Assembly (NCBI RefSeq): GCF_000518085.1
Contig: NZ_KI912377.1
Coordinates: 1-64,000, forward strand
Origin: Bartonella grahamii ATCC 700132
GTDB lineage: Bacteria; Pseudomonadota; Alphaproteobacteria; Rhizobiales; Rhizobiaceae
Length of the DNA stretch: 64,000 nt
Direction of reading: 5' to 3'
Part shown: positions 1 through 9,824 of the stretch, piece by piece
Numbering within the stretch: position 1 is the first letter of the stretch
Layout of the letters: each line of letters starts with the position of its first letter
The notes under the pieces: model-generated
Told to the model about the DNA's origin: nothing
Database searches by the model: none
Seen by the model: the letters and a program-made list of their open reading frames with translations, nothing else
Position numbers and translations under genes: made by a program

Positions 1-1344
1 TGAATGCATATATACAAAACGTATCATATTGCAAGCGCTCTATGAGAGATATGAAAACTTATCAAAAGGAACGTAAATAAAGCAAATGTGTATTAAGTGA
101 AAGTTTGTAACAAAGTCCATTTTTACATTTACGAGCATTGGTTTTCAAAACAATCTCTCATAAGAAAAATAAACAACCGCTTTTATAAAATGTAAGGTTT
201 TCAAGATTTTTTTCTGCTGTGAAAGCTATAGCCTAGGTTTACTCAAAAGAGAAAATGTTCTTAAGCAAATGAAAGAATAATAAGCTTATAAAGCATCAGT
301 TTCAAATGTTTAAACGTGCATTTAAAAAGCGTCTCATAAGCGTATTTTCATTAATTTTATGTTTTTATCATGTGATAACAATCCAATCTTTAAAACAAGA
401 TGTGATCTTTAAACGTATGTTATCGATAATTCCAAACGACTAAATTTTAAACAATGCGATTTGAGTGATAAAAACGTATCATAAAATTTATGAACTGTTA
501 TGAATGATAGCTGCTTTTCATTTCATTTGAACGTTTACATGCGTTATAATATTTGCATCATGATTAGCTTTTTATGGTCTATTCATACATGGCAATCTTA
601 TCTAAAAAACAGTCAAATGAATCACGTCTAAAAGGATGGATTCTTAAGTGGATTCATATAAAATAATTTCACACAAACTATTGACTTTATTAGTTTTTTA
701 TGCATAATATGTTATCGAACTCAGATACAGCGTAATTGGAGGAAAATCCAATTGTAAAGACAAAAACAGTGTTTGTCTTTATTATCACTTTTTCATTTGG
801 CTTTGTAGCTTCCAAGCGTTTCAGGATTCACCGTTTTAAGATAAGATAGATTATGCAGCACTTCATGCTTTGCTATGTATTCTTTTACTAAGAAGACTAG
901 TTATTGTGTTGCTCCTATAGATTTTTTTGAAGAAATATCTCTTTTTATGAAAGGGATAATACAAGATTTATTGCATACGATTATCCTTATAAAGTTATAA
1001 GCTGCCATTATTTTATTAGCTTTCAAATAACTAAAATCCCTTTCCTTGAAAAGGCTTATAAAAGAGTTGTTGTATCTTAGAGATATTGTATTGTTTTCAT
1101 TTTGCTTGTTATGTACAAGCAAACAGTTTTTTATTTATCATTAAAAGGTCTTGAAAAGAATATTCTCCTATCTTTATAAATCTTTATTTCAAGTTATAAA
1201 ATAATGAATTATCAATATAAATCAAAGGAATGTTACACAAATCTAAAGATTTAGATTAATGTCTAATTTATTATGATGAGATTGTATTAACTTATTGATT
1301 TATAATGATAATTTATCGTTTCAAATTCTGTGTATGTTAAATTA
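1..1344. other. Gene-poor intergenic DNA
   Basis: No coding region I can support. The stretch is AT-rich with stops in every frame. The longest open frame, on the minus strand near 901-1122, has no recognisable motif. Nothing resembling an RNA gene was seen. Confidence 0.5.
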
Positions 1345-1735
1345 ATCAAAATCACTCATGGATGTCGTTGTGAAATGGGCTTAGGAGCATTGAGAAATGT
1401 TTCTAAAAAAGCCATATGAATGTGCAAAACAATGACATTCTGTTCTTTATGAGAGGACTATAAAGAACGTGATAAACAAAAAGCAATACATAATATTTAT
1501 TATTAAAAAGCTATTGCTTCAGTTCGTTTTGAAATTCGTAAAGCTGAGTTAAAAGAAGACGGTAAAACTGGAAATTGTTTTTACCTTTATATTTTCCCTA
1601 AATGAGAGTGTATACTCGTTAATACGCACAGATATAGGGCAATATTTTTGTCCCAATCTAGTAAAATTGTAATAGCAGAGAAAATACTAAATTGTTTTAA
1701 TATCTGTCTTAAATACCTGAAATGGATTGTGGCAT
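1345..1735 (+). pseudogene. Relic of phage/island tyrosine integrase (N-terminal half)
   Basis: Translating across stops and frameshifts gives scattered blocks of the arm-type DNA-binding and core-binding part of P4-like tyrosine integrases: CEMGLGALRNVS, then KERDKQKA, then RKAELKEDGKTGN, and finally a weak match to the core-binding helix. The same blocks occur in order in the relic near 41.5 kb, so both descend from one integrase family. The catalytic C-terminal domain (R..H-R..Y) is absent. No tRNA or clear attachment site lies beside it. It marks an old integration event. Family assignment is by motif order only. Confidence 0.6.
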
Positions 1736-1824
1736 TTTTAAAAATCTTTTTACTTGTATTATACAAGTGCTCTTGTTGTATTGAGGAGGATTTTTTTGCA
1801 TAAGATTTATGAAGAGTATCATTT

Positions 1825-3606
1825 TTATGATGCTATGGCTTCGTGTAAGGGGATAACATTTTCTCCTTCTCTTTCTGGTGGTTTGATTGTTAAACCACTT
1901 GCCTTTAAAAATTTAGAGAAACGCCCTCCTTTATCGATCAATTCTTGAAAGTTTCCTTTTTCCATTAAGTAACCATGTTCCAGAAAGAGTATCACATCAG
2001 CATTGCGTACTGTTGAGAGGCGATGTGCTATAATAAAAGTAGTGCGGTTATGGCGTATGGAATCGAGAGCATCTTTGACACGTGCTTCTGTTTCAACATC
2101 AAGAGCGCTTGTTGCTTCATCTAGAATGAGAATAGGGGCATTTTTTAAAACAGCGCGTGCAATTGCTAGTCGCTGTTTTTCTCCACCTGATAATTGAGAT
2201 CCTCGTTCGCCCACTATTGTGTTATAACAATCAGCTTTTTTTAGAATAAAATCGTGAGCTTCTGCTATTTTTGCTGCTTCATAAAGTTCTTCATTTGTTG
2301 CGCTCGTTTTTCCTATTGAAATATTGTCATGAATAGTACGGTTGAAAAGACCCGAGTCTTGAAATACTGTTGCTAGAGATTTGCGTAAAGATTCGCGATT
2401 GATCGAGCATATATTTATTCCATCAATGGAGATATGCCCAAAGGCAGGGTCGTATACGCGCTGCAACAGATTGATCAATGTTGTCTTCCCAGCCCCTGTT
2501 GGTCCTACAATCGCAACAGTTTGTCCTGCTTTAACCTCAAAGGAAACATCAAAAACACCTTGAGAAGAATTTGGGAATTTATAGGTCACGTGATGGAATT
2601 GTATGGCGCCTTTAACATTTTGAAGGGAAGGAAGATTTTGCGGTTCGTTGATATGAAAGGTTGAGTCTTCCATTTCAAAAAATTCTTGCAGTTTTGCTTG
2701 TGAGGATATTGCACAATTAATAAAATTACTCATTTGGTCTAGACGGCTAATCATGAGTTGTGCAAATCCAACAAAAGCAACAACTTCACCTACTCGTAAT
2801 TGACCTTTTGCAACAAAAAAAGCTCCAAGGAGAAGAACACAAACGATTGAAATTGTTGAAGCCATTCGATTTAAGCCACTGGCCAGCGCCCACCAATTGA
2901 GAACAGGATTTTGTGCTTTAAGCAGAGCATTTGTATGTTGATGCAGTATAGAAGTTTCTTCTTCTATTCGGTTATAACTTTGTACAATGGAAACATTAGA
3001 GATTGAATCACTGACATGTTTAAAAAGGTTGTGGTGGTAGCATTCTACAGCGGCTTGTCCGTCTTTTGTTTTTCGCATCACTAAACGTGCAATTAATACG
3101 TAGATGATGGCAAGTACAACCAAGACTATTGAAAGACGCCAATTCATATTAAACGCTATGGGGATGAGAACCAATAAGGCGACAAGTGTTGAGAGGTGTT
3201 GGCGCATAAAATCAAGCCATATGGTTGACATGGAATCTATTGCGCGCAAAAGTGTATGGAGTGCGTTGGAAGTCCCACGTTGTTGATGCCAAATTAAAGG
3301 CATGGCAATGATACGTTCGAAAGATTCCGTTAAAACCGTTAAGCGGCGTCTATGGGCTAAGCGGTCAGCACCGCGAGCAACAAGGACATAAGCAATAATA
3401 TGTGAAAGTCCAAAACAAACCCAAAGGGTAAGAGTAGGAATGATAGCTAATTTTTCTGAAATAGAATCAATAACACGTCCGAATAAAATAGGTTCTGCAA
3501 TGGTGATAATAGCTAACATAACATTAGCGGTACAGATTAAAAGGGATGCATTTTTTTCTCTATTTAGGTAAGTGAGAACACGTGCATAGGTTTTGAATAA
3601 GGACAC
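1825..3606 (-). CDS. ndvA: NdvA/ChvA-type beta-(1,2)-glucan exporter, ABC transporter (permease-ATPase fusion)
   Basis: A 593-residue half-transporter. The N-terminal ~330 residues form an ABC type-1 exporter membrane domain with several hydrophobic helices. The ATPase follows: Walker A GPTGAGKTT at about 368-376, signature LSGGE at about 472-476, Walker B ILILDE at about 492-497 and an H-loop in IIAHR. Length and sequence character match NdvA/ChvA, which in rhizobia and Brucella works as a homodimer exporting cyclic beta-1,2-glucan to the periplasm. The start is GTG, preceded by a GGAG about 15 bases upstream. No cyclic glucan synthase gene (ndvB/chvB) is in the window, so the exported substrate is inferred from the family. 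It stands alone and is divergent from rluC. Confidence 0.85.
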   Translation of the reverse strand: MSLFKTYARVLTYLNREKNASLLICTANVMLAIITIAEPILFGRVIDSISEKLAIIPTLTLWVCFGLSHIIAYVLVARGADRLAHRRRLTVLTESFERIIAMPLIWHQQRGTSNALHTLLRAIDSMSTIWLDFMRQHLSTLVALLVLIPIAFNMNWRLSIVLVVLAIIYVLIARLVMRKTKDGQAAVECYHHNLFKHVSDSISNVSIVQSYNRIEEETSILHQHTNALLKAQNPVLNWWALASGLNRMASTISIVCVLLLGAFFVAKGQLRVGEVVAFVGFAQLMISRLDQMSNFINCAISSQAKLQEFFEMEDSTFHINEPQNLPSLQNVKGAIQFHHVTYKFPNSSQGVFDVSFEVKAGQTVAIVGPTGAGKTTLINLLQRVYDPAFGHISIDGINICSINRESLRKSLATVFQDSGLFNRTIHDNISIGKTSATNEELYEAAKIAEAHDFILKKADCYNTIVGERGSQLSGGEKQRLAIARAVLKNAPILILDEATSALDVETEARVKDALDSIRHNRTTFIIAHRLSTVRNADVILFLEHGYLMEKGNFQELIDKGGRFSKFLKASGLTIKPPEREGENVIPLHEAIAS

Positions 3607-3843
3607 GGTTAATTATCTCCATTCGCTATTAAGCGTAAAGGCTGTTGATTTTTATAACGCTTAGTTTTTAGCTAATAGAATTTGACCGTTAAGAAAAGGC
3701 AATTTTGGATACTAACTGTAATATGGTGTGATAAAGCCAACTAAAATATGAATTTTTGTGTTTATAAAGGCGCAAAATAGATCAATAAAATTATTCAGGT
3801 AAAAAATTTTGGGCAGAGAAAATTATCAGGTAAGGGAATTTTC

Positions 3844-4827
3844 ATGGTAGGCGTAGAAATAAAAAAAGTTGAGGTAGATGAAAATGGAATGCGCTTAGAT
3901 CGCTGGTTTAAGGTGCATTATCCAGGACTTGGTTTTGGAGCTTTGCAGAAATTGTTGCGTTCTGGTCAGATACGGCTTGATGGTGGACGTGTTAAAGCCG
4001 ATACGCGTCTTTGTATGGGGCAAGCTGTTCGTATTCCGCCTCTCCCTATTAATGATAAGGCAAATCTTTCAATAACGGATAAAACACTTCGTGGGCAGGA
4101 TGATGAAACCGTTTTGAAAAAAATGCTGCTTTATGAAGATCCAAAGGTATTTGTTTTTAACAAGCCAGCTGGGTTAGCTGTACAAGGAGGCTCTGGTTTA
4201 ACACGTCATATGGATAGTATGCTTGAGGTATGGCGCAATAAAAAAGGTGAAAAGCCGCGTTTGGTTCATCGTCTTGATCGTGAGACGTCGGGTGTCCTTA
4301 TTGTTGCGCGATCAAGGGGAGCTGCTCAGTCCTTAACAGCTGCTTTTAGAGCGCGAGAAACAAAAAAGACTTATTGGGCGTTGGTTCGGGGCGTGCCTAA
4401 AAAAAAGCAGGACAAAATTTCAACGTGGATGGTTAAGGAAATGACTGCACAAGGTGATAAAATGCGTGTTTGTGAACATGGGGAGCCAGATGCCCATCAT
4501 GCGGTTTCCTACTATCGCGTTTTAGATACGCGAGGGCGGGCTCTTTCGTGGCTTGAAATGGAACCCTATACAGGGAGAACACATCAGCTTCGTGTGCATG
4601 CTGCCTATATGGATCATCCGATCATTGGCGATACAAAATATTTTTTTTCTGATAGTAATTGGACATTACCAGGAGGAATTCAAAACCGTCTTCATCTTCA
4701 TGCACGTCGTATTCGTATTCCTCATCCTTCAGGAGGAATATTGGATATTGTAGCACCTTTACCACCTCATATGGTCCAAAGTTTTAATCTTTTGTCTTTT
4801 AATGAGAGTGATGCTGAAACAGAGTAA
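3844..4827 (+). CDS. rluC: RluA/RluC-family 23S rRNA pseudouridine synthase
   Basis: A 327-residue protein. Residues ~1-65 are an S4 RNA-binding domain (GMRLDRWF, then LLRSGQIRLDGGRV). The catalytic RluA-type domain follows, with the signature HRLDRETSG at 142-150, whose Asp145 is the expected catalytic residue. GRTHQLRVH near residue 245 is the second conserved block. The enzyme isomerises specific uridines to pseudouridine in 23S rRNA. RluC (positions 955/2504/2580 in E. coli numbering) is the most likely family member because of the S4 domain and length, but RluD-like specificity cannot be excluded. It is monocistronic by spacing, with a 789-bp gap downstream. Confidence 0.85.
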   Translation: MVGVEIKKVEVDENGMRLDRWFKVHYPGLGFGALQKLLRSGQIRLDGGRVKADTRLCMGQAVRIPPLPINDKANLSITDKTLRGQDDETVLKKMLLYEDPKVFVFNKPAGLAVQGGSGLTRHMDSMLEVWRNKKGEKPRLVHRLDRETSGVLIVARSRGAAQSLTAAFRARETKKTYWALVRGVPKKKQDKISTWMVKEMTAQGDKMRVCEHGEPDAHHAVSYYRVLDTRGRALSWLEMEPYTGRTHQLRVHAAYMDHPIIGDTKYFFSDSNWTLPGGIQNRLHLHARRIRIPHPSGGILDIVAPLPPHMVQSFNLLSFNESDAETE

Positions 4828-5616
4828 AGAAACTTCATTTGTTCTTTTTGATTGATACAAATTTTGTCTATAAATTTTATAAGATGAATAGGGCATCATT
4901 TGGAGAAAGTTTTTGATAAGTAAATTGCTATGAGAAAATTGTGTTTTTGAGTAAATTTTCGAATATCATAAGTTTTCTTTCTACAGCTCTTTATCCATAT
5001 AGATTGTATTGTTATTTTTGGATATGGTATGTTATTAATAATCTGAGTTGATGAAGCTGCTCCTTTGAATTATCTACAGAGGTCATATATTGGGGAGGTG
5101 TGTCTGTTGAGGGAGATGAGTTAGATAAAGTCTGAAGGATATTTACTAAAATAGTGAAGGCAAATTTAATTTTTTCATGGGAGATGATTGAGGCATTTTA
5201 TAGTAATGCTGAGGAAAAGTATCTTCTCAAGGAATTCCTTTTGTCAAGGAAGTTTGGTTTGTTATCAATGTTGTTTGATATGCTTATAGTATAGATTTAT
5301 GCTTTGTATCTTTGTTTATATGAAGGTTTATTAGCAAAGTTCTTCTTTCAATGAGCAATTATTTTTCTACTTACTTAGTTTATCCAAAAGATTGTCTTTC
5401 ATGACAGAAGAAATAATTTTTCAGTATCTTAATGCTTCATTGAAGTGAACTCATCACATTGAAAAAATATCTAGACAAAAAATTGGAGATAAAACGTCAG
5501 GTGCGTTTTATTGCTCTAAGGAGGGCTTGAACACTTTTGTTTTTTCTAGTGAACAAAAACAGATATTTATTATGGGAACATTCAAAGGGGGAATAAATTG
5601 AAATTAGGAGTGACGG
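4828..5616. other. Intergenic gap upstream of ABC exporter operon
   Basis: No supported gene. Short open stretches carry no recognisable motif and the three frames are broken throughout. The last ~30 bases hold a purine-rich stretch (AAAGGGGG) and the probable ribosome binding region of the exporter ATPase gene. Confidence 0.45.
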
Positions 5617-6636
5617 ATGGGATCATTATTGATTGACGTTAATAACGTCTCAAAAATATATCGCAACATTGACAGAGGAATTGGTTTTAAAAACAAGGTG
5701 TTTTCTCTCTTCAAGCCGGTTTATACAAATCATCATGTGTTAAAAGATATGAGTTTCACCCTCTTTTCAGGGCAATCGTTAGCAATTCTTGGCCCTAACG
5801 GAGCGGGTAAATCGACACTGATTAAAATACTTTCTGGTATACAATATGCTGATGAGGGATATGTTAAAGTCCTTGGTGTTGATCCTTATAAAGCGAAGAA
5901 AGATCTATTCAAGTCTTTGGGTGTGGTCTTTGGTCATAAGAATTGTTTATGGTGGGATTTACCCTTACGCTACAGTCTGGATATGGTTCAACCATTATAT
6001 GGTCTTGAACGCGCTTCTTTTACCCGTGATCTTAAAGAGATCACTGAGTTGCTGGGTCTTGAGCATATTATGGATAAGCCAGTGCGGATGCTTAGTCTGG
6101 GTGAGAGAGTGAAAAGTGAATTGGCATTTAATCTCTCCTTTAGACCTAAACTGTTGTTTCTCGATGAGCCAAGTATTGGTCTTGATATTACATCTAAGCA
6201 TGAAATCAGGGAGCTTCTTAAAAAACTGAAAAGGGAGCGCGGCACAGGGTATATCATCACAAGTCATGATATGGGAGATATTGATGGATACGTCGATGAT
6301 ATTATTCTCTTGCATAAGGGAAAGAAACAGTTTCATGGCAATCTTCAGACGCTTAAAAATGTCATTCCTTCTTTGGTGAGAATGACACTTTTTTGTGAAC
6401 ACGTAGCTACACCTTCAACTGTTGTAGAAAAAATTGATGAGATTGCGTTGAAATCATCTACTTCTTTAAAGGATAAGCACTTTAACGCTGAAGAATGCTC
6501 GCTGGAGGTTTCGCTGCCCCGTGAGGATTTTGCGCGTTTTGTACGCGAAATTACAACCGAACTGAACTGTACGTTCTCTGTATCCACTCCCTCGCTTGAA
6601 GAGATGCTCCGTGTTAAATTTAAAGAATTTATCTAA
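5617..6636 (+). CDS. ABC-2 type exporter, ATP-binding subunit (COG4586-like)
   Basis: A 339-residue ATPase: Walker A GPNGAGKST at 59-67, signature LSLGE at 159-163 (G replaced by L in the usual LSGGE, as seen in this subfamily) and Walker B FLDEP at 181-185. The segment LWWDLP at 111-116, at the Q-loop side, is characteristic of the ATPases that partner two DUF990-like ABC-2 permeases. The C-terminal ~100 residues are a family-specific extension. The gene starts a three-gene operon with overlapping downstream permeases. Related systems have been linked to export of toxic compounds such as viologens; the substrate here is unknown. Confidence 0.8.
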   Translation: MGSLLIDVNNVSKIYRNIDRGIGFKNKVFSLFKPVYTNHHVLKDMSFTLFSGQSLAILGPNGAGKSTLIKILSGIQYADEGYVKVLGVDPYKAKKDLFKSLGVVFGHKNCLWWDLPLRYSLDMVQPLYGLERASFTRDLKEITELLGLEHIMDKPVRMLSLGERVKSELAFNLSFRPKLLFLDEPSIGLDITSKHEIRELLKKLKRERGTGYIITSHDMGDIDGYVDDIILLHKGKKQFHGNLQTLKNVIPSLVRMTLFCEHVATPSTVVEKIDEIALKSSTSLKDKHFNAEECSLEVSLPREDFARFVREITTELNCTFSVSTPSLEEMLRVKFKEFI

Positions 6637-7435
6637 CCACTGCTTTGGCATGTTTCTTTTTGCCAAGAATGGATTACTCACTGTTCTAAGTGATAGAGTA
6701 ATGTTTTTTACCGACATTATCATTGGAACACTTTCGCCATTTGTTATTCAACTTCTATTATGGAATGCACTTTTCTCTGATATGGGCAACACCATAAATG
6801 GCTTTAGCTTTCATGATATGATGTATTATTATGCTTTTGCTTTAGTCCTAGGACGCTTAAATAATGGTTATAATGTGATTAAGTTTTTCTCTCATCATGT
6901 TAAAGAAGGTCAATTAGAAGTATATCTTACAAAGCCCTTCAGTTATATGACACAAATGCTTTTTACTTTTTTAGGGGAGAGTGTATTATATAGCATCCCG
7001 TTATTGGCTCTTTTTGTTGTTAAGCTTGTTTCATCCTATGAAAATATTCTGGGATTAGTCATCGCTTTTCTATTCTTTTTTCTCATTGTTATTCTATCAC
7101 AATTGCTTTGTTTTTTACTCTCTTTTGGAATTGCCTTATTAAGCTTTTGGGTGATTGAGTACAATATATTACTCTCTTTCAGTATTCTCAGTTCAGCGCT
7201 TCTTGGGGGTGTTCTTTTACCACCATCTTTTTGGCCGGTGTGGCTTATTCCGCTTATGCAATTTAATCCTTATTGTTTCATGATATCAGCTCCTGCCGAG
7301 TTTTTCGCGACGCAAAATTTAGCGTTGTTTCAGCAGTTTATTTTCGGAAGTTTTACTTATATTTTGTGTCTTTTATTCTTAATTTATATTGCTTGGAATA
7401 AAGGAATGAAAGCATATAATGGAGCGGGTGGTTGA
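6596..7435 (+). CDS. ABC-2 type exporter, permease subunit 1 (COG4587-like)
   Basis: Up to 279 residues with about six hydrophobic segments and no ATPase motifs. The hydrophobic stretch GGVLLPPSFWPVWL about 70 residues from the C-terminus, followed by FNPYCF, is the conserved loop of this permease family. The longest frame opens at TTG inside the 3' end of the ATPase gene, overlapping it by 41 bases. GTG 6611 or ATG 6650 are alternative starts; ATG 6650 leaves 23 residues before the first conserved block. The overlap implies translational coupling. It probably pairs with the next gene as a heterodimeric channel in the inner membrane. Confidence 0.75.
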   Translation: MKRCSVLNLKNLSNHCFGMFLFAKNGLLTVLSDRVMFFTDIIIGTLSPFVIQLLLWNALFSDMGNTINGFSFHDMMYYYAFALVLGRLNNGYNVIKFFSHHVKEGQLEVYLTKPFSYMTQMLFTFLGESVLYSIPLLALFVVKLVSSYENILGLVIAFLFFFLIVILSQLLCFLLSFGIALLSFWVIEYNILLSFSILSSALLGGVLLPPSFWPVWLIPLMQFNPYCFMISAPAEFFATQNLALFQQFIFGSFTYILCLLFLIYIAWNKGMKAYNGAGG

Positions 7436-7436
7436 G

Positions 7437-8207
7437 ATGAAAATAATCCTTCATTTTATCAGTCTGAATATCCGCCGACAGATTGTTTATGGTAAGAATT
7501 TGGCTGGGGAGTTTATTCTTTCTCTATGCTATTATTTTATTCAATTCATATTTATTGATAGAATATCTTCTTTTTCAGGAAAGATCGGTAACTATAGCAC
7601 AGATGAAATTCATTTTATCTTTGTTGTCTTTGTTTTACTTGGAATATTTTTGAATATTTTTACTAATTCTATTGAAACATTTTTTGAAAAAGTAGCGGAT
7701 GGTAAAATTGAGCCATACTTGATAAAGCCTGTTTCAATCTGGTTTTTGATGTTGTTTGGTTGGTGTAAACCACTTAATCTGATCAAGCTCTTTGTTCTTT
7801 ATGTTAGTGCCTATTTATTTGTATCATTACCGAATATATCCGATTTTAAGCTCAGATGGATCTCTTTTATTGTTGCAATATTTTGTGTTTTTATCGTCAA
7901 TATTTGGTTTTTCATGATGTTTAATTTTGTAACATTTATTATTAGCCGTAAGATGCCTGTCGAATATTTTCATGAAATGATTTACGAGCTGTCATTTGTA
8001 CCAATAGGCATTTATCCTTTAAGCATCGTAAAATGGTTTTTGTTTATGCTTCCTATGGCTTTTTCTGCTTCTTTGCCCGTTTCACTGTTATTTGGTAAAA
8101 ATGAATTGAATATTGGATATCTTCTGTTGAGTACTTTTCTTTTTATTGCCATGACTTTCATAAGTTTTAAGAAAACAATTCGTAAATTTAATGGATTAGG
8201 GGGATGA
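7437..8207 (+). CDS. ABC-2 type exporter, permease subunit 2 (COG3694-like)
   Basis: A 256-residue membrane protein with about six hydrophobic segments and the family block KIEPYLIKPVS around residue 90. ATG 7437 was chosen because it lies 1 base past the TGA of the previous permease and has a GGAGCGGGTGG purine block 5-15 bases upstream. An in-frame ATG at 7419 would add six residues and overlap the previous gene. This closes the exporter operon. A decayed divK copy begins a few bases after its stop, so the operon 3' end coincides with a duplication boundary. Confidence 0.75.
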   Translation: MKIILHFISLNIRRQIVYGKNLAGEFILSLCYYFIQFIFIDRISSFSGKIGNYSTDEIHFIFVVFVLLGIFLNIFTNSIETFFEKVADGKIEPYLIKPVSIWFLMLFGWCKPLNLIKLFVLYVSAYLFVSLPNISDFKLRWISFIVAIFCVFIVNIWFFMMFNFVTFIISRKMPVEYFHEMIYELSFVPIGIYPLSIVKWFLFMLPMAFSASLPVSLLFGKNELNIGYLLLSTFLFIAMTFISFKKTIRKFNGLGG

Positions 8208-8210
8208 TAT

Positions 8211-8440
8211 AAAAGTCAGAAAGTTATAATCGTGGAAGACAATGAACTTTATTAAAGAACTTTATTAAAATTATTCCGCGTTCTTGTAGAAACGAGAGGC
8301 TGTGAAATCGTCAAAATGTGTAATGTCCTTATGGCATTAGATTTGGCGCGTTCACCAAAAGTTATCTCTTATTGTATCTGATTTAGCTTTTTCAATCAAA
8401 GAGCTAAGCTGGAGTTTACGCTATTTTTTTTACTGGGACA
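8211..8440 (+). pseudogene. Decayed partial copy of divK
   Basis: The nucleotide sequence runs parallel to the 5' half of the intact divK at 9825. Shared blocks include the start region with ATCGTGGAAGA(C/T)AATGA, the block encoding LVET/ASG, and the near-identical CTTATGGCATTAGATTTG. Internal stops (first after about ten codons) and small indels destroy the frame, and similarity fades after the position equivalent to the phosphoacceptor Asp53. It is therefore a dead duplicate of the response regulator, placed directly behind the exporter operon. Confidence 0.8.
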
Positions 8441-8938
8441 GCTATTTCTTCTCAATTTATAATAATGCAAAATAATTTTATCAGAATATTTCAATAAAGT
8501 ATTTTTTTGTTTTCTGTAAATTTTAAAAATATTTATATTACTGTACTATACAAAAAAATAAAAACAATATGTGTAACTAAAAAAACAACATATTAATATT
8601 TTTATACTGTAATGCCATAATAATATTTATGATAATAAAACTAAAATTATAATAAAAACAATAAAATAATTCTAATTTAATACATTTTATCATTAAATTG
8701 TATAATATAAAAACACAAATAAAATAATCCACAAACTTAAGATAAATATGTAACGGGTATATTATAAATGTAATATAATATAAAAATAGCAATTAAAATA
8801 AAATTATTAATTAAAGTTTTGTATTATATTTTTTATTATAAGTATATAAATATACGTTATCGATAGATGATGTAATGTTTTCTATTTAGAGGGGGTGGTA
8901 AAGAAAATTTATTTTATTAAACATTGTAATAGTTGGTT
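8441..8938. other. Extremely AT-rich intergenic stretch
   Basis: No gene. Almost pure A/T between about 8500 and 8870. A purine-rich block, GAGGGGGTGGTAAAG, lies at about 8889-8903. It resembles a strong ribosome binding site but is not followed by a start codon at usable distance. A similar block occurs at 53.67 kb ahead of a short ORF. Confidence 0.5.
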
Positions 8939-9301
8939 ATGATGAAAATATTTAAGCATTGTATGGTATGTGTGGTTGCAGTCGCTATTTTCTTTTCACA
9001 GGTTTTAGGAGCCAATGCCGATTCTTTAAATGGTAGATTTCAAAATGCTGGTTTCATTTCTGTAATGATACAGGAAAATAGAGTTATTAAAGCTGTTGAT
9101 ATGATTATTAGCCAATTTGGAGGACAAGGGGCTGAGAAAAATGTCCAAAAAGTCGCGGGTTTAGTGGGGATGGAGGCAGCGATTTTTGGTTTAATCGCAT
9201 ATCTTGTATATTTCTTTACTAGAAAGCCACCGAGTCCCGGAAGAACGACAGGTGGAAGAACATTCGATGCTCTTGCTCATAGTGCATGGGCTTTTAATTA
9301 A
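8939..9301 (+). CDS. Small secreted/membrane protein of unknown function
   Basis: About 120 residues. The N-terminal ~25 residues look like a signal peptide ending at ANA-D. A second hydrophobic segment lies near residues 78-95 (GMEAAIFGLIAYLVYFF), followed by a basic Pro/Gly-rich tail. This gives a predicted exported protein anchored near its C-terminus. ATG 8939 or ATG 8942 are the plausible starts; neither has a good ribosome binding site. The gene has its own downstream terminator. It shares its plan, signal plus C-terminal hydrophobic helix, with the gene at 21902-22246. I do not recognise the family. Confidence 0.6.
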   Translation: MMKIFKHCMVCVVAVAIFFSQVLGANADSLNGRFQNAGFISVMIQENRVIKAVDMIISQFGGQGAEKNVQKVAGLVGMEAAIFGLIAYLVYFFTRKPPSPGRTTGGRTFDALAHSAWAFN

Positions 9302-9358
9302 AAGATATTTTATTTGATGAACCTTGAATTATTCTGTTGTTGAATATTTTATATAAAT

Positions 9359-9395
9359 AAACCGTGATATTTAATCACGGTTTATTTATATTTTA
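9359..9395 (+). terminator. Intrinsic terminator after small secreted protein gene
   Basis: Perfect 10-bp stem AAACCGTGAT/ATCACGGTTT with a 5-base loop, followed by a T-rich tail. It lies 57 bases after the stop of the preceding gene and well ahead of divK. Confidence 0.8.
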
Positions 9396-9824
9396 CTCTT
9401 AATAATATTGATAAGTTTATCCTTAAGATATTGGTTGGGGGATAGCAATATATGGCACATTGAATTTAACTAATCAGCTATTTTAAAGACTACTTAAATT
9501 TTTTCCTCTTTAAAATACGTATTTGAGCTAAGTTTTTGGCTGATATTTTTTATGATGAAAATGCGAATGCATTAATTGAGATATCCATAAACTTTGCATA
9601 TCAACTCAAAAAATATACGGTATCACAATCTGACGACTATTTGTGGATTTCATTTTTATGAAATGAAAAAGCATAGTGATGAGTATTATAAATGTTTGCG
9701 TAAAAAGCTTTTATTAGAAGCTTCTAGTCTCTTTGTGGTTTACAATTTTTTTTATCATTTTATTTTAAGCAAAGAGAATGTAGATTCATTTCTATTTTGT
9801 CTAAGAAGGGTGGAAGTTATACTA
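9396..9824. other. Leader region of divK
   Basis: An open frame continues upstream of divK to 9594, but its 77 extra codons lack any motif, are AT-driven and would give DivK an extension not seen in the family. I treat it as non-coding leader. Confidence 0.5.

Noticed and set aside
901-1122. Minus-strand 73-codon frame
   Set aside because: No motif and typical of chance frames in AT-rich DNA.
9594-9824. N-terminal extension of DivK (77 codons in frame)
   Set aside because: No motif; the family length fits ATG 9825, which has a good ribosome binding site.
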